Source of the DNA: Cribrihabitans_A pelagius
GTDB lineage: Bacteria; Pseudomonadota; Alphaproteobacteria; Rhodobacterales; Rhodobacteraceae
DNA: 9,994 nucleotides
Assembly (NCBI RefSeq): GCF_048820915.1
Contig: NZ_JBMERR010000048.1
Location: 1 to 9,994 of the forward strand
Direction: 5' to 3'
The notes under the pieces are model-generated. The model saw only the letters and a list, made by a program, of their open reading frames with translations. It was not told where the DNA came from and did no database searches. Made by a program: the position numbers and the translations under genes. Below, in pieces: positions 5,962 through 9,994 of the stretch. Position 1 is the stretch's first letter, and each line of letters opens with the position of its first letter.

Positions 5962-7451
5962 GCGCCGCCCTGCCCGTCGAGGATTTCACGCACTTTCGCA
6001 ACCAGTTCCGCGCGCGGCACTTCGAACTGGCTCGGGCGCTCCTTCCACTCTTCCAGGGTGGCGCTTTCGGCGATCTTCGCGCCCAGGATCAGGTCCTTGA
6101 TCTGCACGATGCCCTTTGCCTTCTCGTCGCCGCCTTCGATCACGGCAACCGGCGAGTTGCGCTTGTCCGCGTATTTCAGCTGATTGCCGAAGTTCTTGGG
6201 GTTGCCCAGGTAGACCTCGGCGCGGATGCCCGCGGCGCGCAGTTCGGCTACCATCGCCTGGTAATCCGCCATCCGGGCGCGGTCCATCACGGTGACCACC
6301 ACCGGGCCCGTCGCCTGCGCCTGGATGCGGCCCTTCTCGCGCAGCGCGGCGAGCAGCCGGTCGACCCCGATAGAGACACCGGTTGCGGGCACTTCCTGGC
6401 CGGTGAAGCGCTTCACCAGATCGTCATAGCGCCCGCCGCCCGCAACCGAGCCGAACTGCCGCTTGCGGCCTTTCTCGTCGAGGATCTCGAAGGTCAGTTC
6501 CGCTTCGAACACCGGGCCGGTGTAATAGCCAAGCCCGCGCACCACGGAGGGGTCGATCTCGATCCGGTCAGGGCCGTAGCCGCCCGCGGCCAGCAGCTCG
6601 CCGATCTGCTCCAGCTCGGCAATGCCCTCCTGGCCCGCCTTGCTGTCGCCCACCGCAGCGCGCAGGTTGGCGATCGTGCCAGTAGCATCCGCCGCCTTGG
6701 AGGTGAGGAACGCCAGCACCGGCGCGGCCTGATCCTCGCTCAGGCCAACCCCGTCGATGAAGGCGCCGGACCCGTCGAGCCGCCCCTTGGTCAGCAGCTC
6801 GCGCACGCCCGCTTCGCCCACCTTGTCGAACTTGTCGATGGTGCGCAGCACGTCCTCGCGCTTGCCGTCCGTGTCTTCCAGCCCCATCGCCTCCAGGACG
6901 CCGTTCAGGACCTTGCGGTTGTTGACCCGCACCAAATAGTCGCCGCGCGAAATGCCGACGGTCTCCAGCGTGTCGCTGAGCATCGCGCAGATCTCCGCAT
7001 CGGCCGCCATCGAGGCGCTGCCGACAGTATCCGCATCACATTGATAAAACTGGCGGAACCGCCCCGGCCCCGGCTTCTCGTTGCGCCAGACCGGCCCCAT
7101 CGCATAGCGCCGGTAGGGCGTCGGCAGATCGTTGCGGTGCTGGGCGTAGACCCGCGCCAAGGGCGCCGTCAGGTCATAGCGCAGCGCCATCCAGTCGCCC
7201 TTATCGTTCTCGTCGAACTCCTGCCAGGCAAAGACCCCCTCGTTCGGGCGGTCCACATCGGGCAGGAACTTGCCCAGTGCCTCGACGGTCTCCACCGCCG
7301 AGCTTTCCAGCGCCTCGAACCCGTAATGATGATACACACCCGCGATGGCCCGCAGCATCTCGCTGCGCTGGGTCACCTCCGCACCGAAATAGTCACGGAA
7401 CCCCTTCGGCGTCTGCGCCTTGGGGCGGGGCTGTTTCTTCACTTTGGCCAT
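5958..7451 (-). CDS. hisS: Histidine--tRNA ligase
   Basis: This cytoplasmic class II aminoacyl-tRNA synthetase charges tRNA-His. The 497-residue product shows PKGFRDYF near the N-terminus, RYDLTAPLAR (91-100), motif 2 YRRYAMGPVWRNEKPGPGRF (113-132) with FYQCDADTVG after it, the histidine-binding RGLGYYTG (305-312), GGGRYDDL (338-345) and motif 3 GVSIGVDRLLAAL (358-370). The C-terminal anticodon-binding region follows. It is longer than the roughly 420-residue E. coli enzyme, as is usual in alphaproteobacteria. The start is supported by GAGGAGG 5 nt upstream. It leads the hisS-hisZ-hisG operon, so tRNA charging and the first histidine-biosynthesis enzyme share one transcript. A 9-bp GC hairpin lies just upstream. 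Confidence 0.97.
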   Translation of the reverse strand: MAKVKKQPRPKAQTPKGFRDYFGAEVTQRSEMLRAIAGVYHHYGFEALESSAVETVEALGKFLPDVDRPNEGVFAWQEFDENDKGDWMALRYDLTAPLARVYAQHRNDLPTPYRRYAMGPVWRNEKPGPGRFRQFYQCDADTVGSASMAADAEICAMLSDTLETVGISRGDYLVRVNNRKVLNGVLEAMGLEDTDGKREDVLRTIDKFDKVGEAGVRELLTKGRLDGSGAFIDGVGLSEDQAAPVLAFLTSKAADATGTIANLRAAVGDSKAGQEGIAELEQIGELLAAGGYGPDRIEIDPSVVRGLGYYTGPVFEAELTFEILDEKGRKRQFGSVAGGGRYDDLVKRFTGQEVPATGVSIGVDRLLAALREKGRIQAQATGPVVVTVMDRARMADYQAMVAELRAAGIRAEVYLGNPKNFGNQLKYADKRNSPVAVIEGGDEKAKGIVQIKDLILGAKIAESATLEEWKERPSQFEVPRAELVAKVREILDGQGGA

Positions 7452-7486
7452 CTCGGCCTCCTCGCGGGTGGTTGGGTCAATTGCTC

Positions 7487-7520
7487 GCCGCGGGGTCTAG
7501 CCCAAGCGCCGCCCCGCGGC
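7487..7520. repeat. GC-rich inverted repeat upstream of hisS
   Basis: GCCGCGGGG (7487-7495) and CCCCGCGGC (7512-7520) form a perfect 9-bp stem with a 16-nt loop, about 36 bp before the hisS start codon. No T-run follows on the minus strand, so it is not a classic terminator. It would be a leader hairpin if transcription starts upstream. No convincing hisS promoter was found in the gap. Confidence 0.35.
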
Positions 7521-7567
7521 AAGGCACGAGGCCCGCGCCCAAGGCCGCATCCCGCATATTCACCTTG

Positions 7568-7588
7568 CAAAAATACTCCCGCCGGAAG
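7568..7588 (-). terminator. Probable intrinsic terminator of the crotonase gene
   Basis: On the minus strand CTTCC-GGC-GGGAG (plus-strand 7576-7588) forms a short stem containing one G-U pair. It is followed by TATTTTTG (plus-strand 7568-7575), about 50 nt after the crotonase stop. GGGAGTATTTTTG-type sequences are common after genes in Rhodobacteraceae, as far as I recall. Confidence 0.5.
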
Positions 7589-7637
7589 CACCGCGTCTTT
7601 GTGCAGCAAAGGCGCATCGCTGGACCATGGCCCGGCC

Positions 7638-8441
7638 TCAGATCTCCGCAAAATCCCCGCCGCGCCCGCGGCCTGCGGCAAAGCGCGCAGCGCCTGCCTG
7701 CCCCTCGGCGGCAAAGACTGCGGCCGAGCGCCACTCGCGCCGCAGCGCCGCCGCCAGCTCCGCAGGCTGCATCCGCGCGGACAGGTGATCGGCGCGCAGG
7801 CAGAGCTGCGGGAAGCGGGTGAGATCGCGGGCCAGCTCCAGCGCCGTCTCCAGCGCCGCGCCGCGCGCGCACGTGCGATTGGCAAAGCCGAGCTGCAGTG
7901 CCTCCTCAGCCCCCGCCGCGCGCCCTGTGAGGATCAGGTCGTTGGCCCGCCCCTGACCCAGTATCTGCGGCAGCCGAACGGTGCCGCCGTCAATCAGCGG
8001 CACGCCCCAGCGGCGGCAGAACACCCCGGTGACGGCCCCCTCCGCCATCACCCGCAGATCGCACCAAGCGGCAAGCTCCATCCCGCCCGCCACTGCCGGG
8101 CCTTCGATGGCGGCAATCACCGGCTTCGGCAGCATCAGCCGCGAGGGTCCCATTGGCCCCGGCAAGGGCGCGCCAACCGGATCGTCCCAGCCCCCGGGGA
8201 TGTCCAGCCCCGCGATCCAGCTTTCCGCCGCGCCGGATCCTGCCGACTTCAGATCGAAGCCGGCGCAGAAACAGCCGCCCTCCCCGGTCAGCACGGCTAC
8301 TTGCGCTTCCGGGTTGGCCTCGAACCCCAGGAATGCGTCGTAGAGCGCCTGCGCGGTCCCCGGGTCCACCGCGTTGCGGGCCTCGGGCCTGCACAGGGTG
8401 ACGGTGGTGATGCCTTCGCGGGTCTCGCTGCGGATCGTCAT
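7638..8441 (-). CDS. Crotonase/enoyl-CoA hydratase family protein
   Basis: A 267-residue crotonase-fold protein expected to act on an acyl-CoA thioester in the cytoplasm. The two oxyanion-hole segments are clear: CFCAGFDL at about 57-64 and GPAVAGGMEL at 114-123. Glu122 in GGMEL matches rat hydratase Glu144. The position of the second catalytic Glu164 is Cys142 (GVFCRRWGVPLIDGGTVRL), so classical hydratase chemistry may be altered. The pattern FCRRWGVPLIDGG is recurrent in a subfamily usually annotated only as enoyl-CoA hydratase-related. The start ATG has GGAGGAGG about 8 nt upstream. The gene is divergent from slyX and upstream of hisS in the same orientation, but is separated from it by 186 bp and a probable terminator. 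The substrate is unknown. Confidence 0.9.
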   Translation of the reverse strand: MTIRSETREGITTVTLCRPEARNAVDPGTAQALYDAFLGFEANPEAQVAVLTGEGGCFCAGFDLKSAGSGAAESWIAGLDIPGGWDDPVGAPLPGPMGPSRLMLPKPVIAAIEGPAVAGGMELAAWCDLRVMAEGAVTGVFCRRWGVPLIDGGTVRLPQILGQGRANDLILTGRAAGAEEALQLGFANRTCARGAALETALELARDLTRFPQLCLRADHLSARMQPAELAAALRREWRSAAVFAAEGQAGAARFAAGRGRGGDFAEI

Positions 8442-8482
8442 GGCCGGCCCTCCTCCGGCGGCAAGCCTGATACACCCCGGGC

Positions 8483-8511
8483 TGGACGGGCAAGCCCCTT
8501 GCGCCTATGAC
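8483..8511 (+). promoter_or_regulatory. Candidate slyX promoter with TGACGTCA palindrome
   Basis: TGGACG (8483-8488) and TATGAC (8506-8511) are 17 bp apart and predict a start near 8518, about 20 nt before the slyX ATG. The perfect 8-bp palindrome TGACGTCA (8508-8515) overlaps the -10 and could be an operator. Each element matches the sigma-70 consensus at only 4 of 6 positions. Confidence 0.3.
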
Positions 8512-8538
8512 GTCACGGCGCAGCGCAGGAGAGCAAGG

Positions 8539-8733
8539 ATGCAGCATCTGGAAGAGCAAATCGCCCATCTGACCCGCAGCGTCGACGAGATGAGCGAGGT
8601 GATCGCCCGCCAGCAGCAGGAGATCGAGGTCCTCACCCGCCGGGTCGCCATGCTGATGCAGCGCGAGGCCGACCGGCAGCAAGAGGGCAGCGGCGGTGCG
8701 GTCTTCGGCGACGAGCGCCCGCCGCACTACTGA
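8539..8733 (+). CDS. slyX: SlyX family protein
   Basis: A 64-residue acidic/polar protein of the SlyX family. Residues 1-45 form a heptad-patterned coiled coil (LEEQIAHLTRSVDEMSEVIA and on to LTRRVAMLMQ). A short tail ends in PPHY, the usual C-terminal signature of the family. SlyX was named for its position next to slyD in E. coli; its molecular function is not established. The frame stays open upstream of this ATG, but AGGAGA 6 nt upstream and the family N-terminus fix the start here. It is divergent from the crotonase gene and is followed by two overlapping hairpins. Confidence 0.88.
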   Translation: MQHLEEQIAHLTRSVDEMSEVIARQQQEIEVLTRRVAMLMQREADRQQEGSGGAVFGDERPPHY

Positions 8734-8765
8734 CGGCCGCGGCGGCGCGCCGAAGCCTGCCACGG

Positions 8766-8814
8766 GGGCAAGAATTTTCCAAAATTCTTGCCCGGAAAAT
8801 TCGGATTTTCCGGG
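8766..8814. repeat. Overlapping AT-rich hairpin pair downstream of slyX
   Basis: Hairpin 1 is GGGCAAGAATTTT (8766-8778) against AAAATTCTTGCCC (8781-8793), a perfect 13-bp stem with a CC gap; in RNA the innermost pairs would open. Hairpin 2 is CCCGGAAAAT (8791-8800) against ATTTTCCGGG (8805-8814), a perfect 10-bp stem with loop TCGG. They share CCC at 8791-8793. A third pairing, GAATTTTCC (8772-8780) with GGAAAATTC (8794-8802), competes with both. No T-run follows. This may be a slyX 3' end, a dispersed palindromic repeat, or a leader switch for the next gene. Confidence 0.65.
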
Positions 8815-8939
8815 CCGCCAAACGCCGGGCACGCGCCTGACGCCGCGGGATCGTGCAAATCCGGCGCACATTAACCTCCGCGAAAGAGAACTTCTGCACT
8901 TATCTTTTGCGCAGAAATGACGAGAAACGGGAATTCGAC

Positions 8940-9377
8940 GTGGCACGCAATGCAGAGCTGGTCCGCTTTTGGTTCGAAGAAGTCTGGTACCGTGACAACA
9001 ATGAGGTGCTGGGCGAGATGTTTTCGCAAGACACCTCCGCCACCGGCCCGGTCTCCAGCCTGATGGGCACGCAGTTCATCGCCTCGGATTTCGTGACCAC
9101 GATGAAGGCCCTGCTGGGCGGCGCGCCGGAGTTCGAGTTTTCGGTGTTCGAGGAAGCCGGCGACTGGGTGATCACCTGTTTCACCGTGAAGGTCCTGAAC
9201 CACCCGCGCCGCCCGCCGTTCGATTTCGACGGCCAGATGATCTTCAAGGTCGCGGACGGCCGCATCAGTGCGATCCACTCCAGCCTGAACTACATCAAGC
9301 TGTTCGAGGGTCTGGGCCAAATGCCGCCCGACACTCTGCCGGTCTGCCTTAGCGGCGCCGAGCTGGTCTGGATATAG
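8940..9377 (+). CDS. NTF2/SnoaL-like family protein
   Basis: A 145-residue protein with the small alpha+beta cone fold of the nuclear transport factor 2 superfamily. The N-terminal helix is MARNAELVRFWFEEVWYRDN, followed by EMFSQDTSATGPVSSLMG. Strands include FEFSVFEEAGDWVITCFTVKV at about 68-88 and FDFDGQMIFKVADGRISAIHSSLNY at about 97-121. Relatives range from polyketide cyclases and isomerases to non-enzymatic ligand binders; the ligand here is unknown. I chose the GTG at 8940 because it has a CGGGAA site upstream and begins at the family's first helix. An in-frame GTG at 8853 would add 29 residues with no family resemblance and no good ribosome-binding site. An inverted repeat TTCTGC/GCAGAA (8892-8897, 8911-8916) lies upstream. 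A terminator follows. Confidence 0.8.
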   Translation: MARNAELVRFWFEEVWYRDNNEVLGEMFSQDTSATGPVSSLMGTQFIASDFVTTMKALLGGAPEFEFSVFEEAGDWVITCFTVKVLNHPRRPPFDFDGQMIFKVADGRISAIHSSLNYIKLFEGLGQMPPDTLPVCLSGAELVWI

Positions 9378-9395
9378 CCCGGCACCGCTGACCGG

Positions 9396-9415
9396 ACCGC
9401 CCGTGGGCGGGGTTT
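9396..9415 (+). terminator. Probable terminator of the NTF2-like gene
   Basis: CCGCC-CGTG-GGCGG (9397-9410) forms a 5-bp GC stem followed by GGTTT, about 20 nt after the stop codon. The T-run is short, so termination may be incomplete. A second small hairpin, AAGGCAT-TTC-ATGCCTT (9451-9467), lies 40 bp on. Confidence 0.4.
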
Positions 9416-9419
9416 CGCG

Positions 9420-9504
9420 AACCGGTGGAGTGGCGTGCCCGTAGCCATAAAAGGCATTTCATGCCTTCCCTGGCCGACTGCACAATCTTGCGCTCAGTTA
9501 GCCT
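9420..9504 (-). pseudogene. Possible eroded tyrosine-recombinase (integrase) N-terminus
   Basis: The minus strand from about 9504 reads RLTERKIVQSAREGMKCLLW and continues a few residues. This resembles the LT-R-IV-SA...-W N-terminal block of alphaproteobacterial phage-type integrases. There is no start codon before it and the resemblance fades within about 25 residues, so at most it is a remnant. It lies beside the IS element at the right edge, a fitting place for mobile debris. It could be a coincidental reading frame. Confidence 0.25.
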
Positions 9505-9604
9505 AACCCGACAACCACCCCGTCCGGGCGAACTGGCGCAGGCCAGAGGCGCCGCACGCCAGTCTTCCGCCTCTGAAGATACCCAGGACTGCACTTGGGT
9601 ACAG

Positions 9605-9994
9605 TTGGACACCTCCGGAAACCTCTGGTTGATCGGCGGATAACGTGATTCACTTCCCGCGCAACGGGGAGGCGGCCATGTCGAGGCAAGCAGGCTTCTG
9701 GAGCGTTGATGACCGGCTGGCGGAGATCTCGGCGGGTGGCGATCCGCTGGAGACATTGAATGCCACGGTGGATTTCGAGCGCTTTCGGCCAATTCTTGAG
9801 TGCGCGGCTGGCAGGCCGCGCAGTTCCAAGGGCGGTCGACCGGCTTTGGACATTGTGCTGAAGTTCGGAATGCTGGTGCTGCAGAGCCTGCATGGACTGT
9901 CGCTCGAGGGAACCGAGCGTATGGTTCGGGACCGGCTCAGCTGGATGCGGTTCTGCGGTCTCGGGATCGCCGGCACAGTGCCGGACGCGAACAC
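9605..9994 (+). mobile_element. Second IS5-family insertion sequence, left end
   Basis: The transposase frame opens at 9678 and the element continues past the window. Its left boundary is uncertain. GGACACCTCCGGAAACC (from about 9607) is the most end-like sequence, about 70 bp before the start codon, but the partner repeat is outside the window. The encoded protein differs from the transposase fragment at the left edge, so the two elements are not copies of one IS. Confidence 0.5.
9678..9994 (+). CDS. IS5-family transposase, N-terminal part (open at window end)
   Basis: 105 complete codons run from the ATG at 9678 to the end of the window without a stop. The product begins MSRQAGFWSVDDRLAEIS and continues GDPLETLNATVDFERFRP. 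It carries the DUF772-type N-terminal domain of IS5-group transposases: KGGRPALDIVLKFGMLVLQS at about 52-71, LSLEGTERMVRDRLSWMRFCGL at about 75-96, and VPDAN at the cut. The DDE catalytic core lies beyond the window. A strong ribosome-binding site, GGGGAGG, lies 5 nt upstream. The frame is intact as far as seen, so the element could be functional. Confidence 0.85.
   Translation, partial: MSRQAGFWSVDDRLAEISAGGDPLETLNATVDFERFRPILECAAGRPRSSKGGRPALDIVLKFGMLVLQSLHGLSLEGTERMVRDRLSWMRFCGLGIAGTVPDAN

Larger units (their letters stand above)
9378..9677. other. Gene-free 300-bp region with terminator and several dyads
   Basis: No convincing gene is visible. Besides the terminator and the AAGGCAT hairpin, there are CAGAGGCG (9544-9551) against CGCCTCTG (9568-9575), and TACCCAGG (9580-9587) against CTTGGGTA (9594-9601) with one G-U pair. 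The right part, from about 9605, is probably already the left end of the insertion sequence. The central part may hold the integrase remnant. Confidence 0.6.

Noticed and set aside
5865..8510. Very long open frame on the plus strand across hisZ, hisS and the crotonase gene
   Set aside because: It is antisense to three well-recognised genes and spans their boundaries. Its residues are rich in Arg, Ala, His and Gly with no domain, typical of antisense frames in GC-rich DNA.
8853..8939. 29-residue N-terminal extension of the NTF2-like protein
   Set aside because: It has a poor ribosome-binding site and no family-like sequence, and it would place promoter-like sequence inside the gene.
36..9500. 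Shared TCAGTTAGCC word near both window edges (about 38-47 and 9494-9503)
   Set aside because: At the left it encodes part of the transposase (WLTD). At the right the match does not extend beyond about 15 bp with gaps, so it is likely chance.

Overview
The window is GC-rich alphaproteobacterial chromosome, most likely Rhodobacteraceae of the Roseobacter group (Leisingera/Phaeobacter/Ruegeria type). The case rests on gene content: a cobalamin-dependent class II ribonucleotide reductase next to a DUF1489 gene, a hisS-hisZ-hisG operon with short-form HisG, and a SlyX protein ending PPHY. The genus is inferred from general resemblance, not from a search.

Left edge (1-127): the 5' end of an IS5-family insertion sequence pointing out of the window. 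Next comes about 200 bp without a gene, holding a strong perfect hairpin (the probable nrdJ terminator) and a small cluster of nested repeats.

Region 329-3247: nrdJ (minus strand) and a DUF1489 gene (plus strand) are divergent. Their roughly 190-bp spacer carries candidate overlapping promoters, two degenerate NrdR-box-like sites exactly 31 bp apart, and one perfect plus one imperfect DnaA-box 9-mer. This is the most interesting regulatory stretch in the window.

Region 3346-4171: a DJ-1/PfpI (Hsp31-like) gene on the minus strand, converging on DUF1489. It is preceded by a 25-bp dyad, a perfect TATAAT and a GC-rich hairpin that probably ends the his operon.

Region 4172-7451: the hisS-hisZ-hisG operon on the minus strand. 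Both junctions overlap by 4 bp, so histidyl-tRNA synthetase, its catalytically inactive paralog HisZ and the short ATP phosphoribosyltransferase HisG are probably translationally coupled. Region 7638-8441 (minus): a crotonase-superfamily protein lacking one of the two classical catalytic glutamates.

Region 8539-9377 (plus): slyX, then a pair of overlapping, mutually exclusive AT-rich hairpins, then an NTF2/SnoaL-like protein. Region 9378-9677 holds a probable terminator, further small dyads and a possible eroded integrase fragment. It leads into a second, different IS5-family transposase (9678 to the window end, open).

The window is thus a housekeeping segment flanked by two unrelated IS5-family elements. 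I found no CRISPR array, no tRNA or rRNA gene and no obvious defence or novel multi-gene system. The unusual signals are regulatory and structural.
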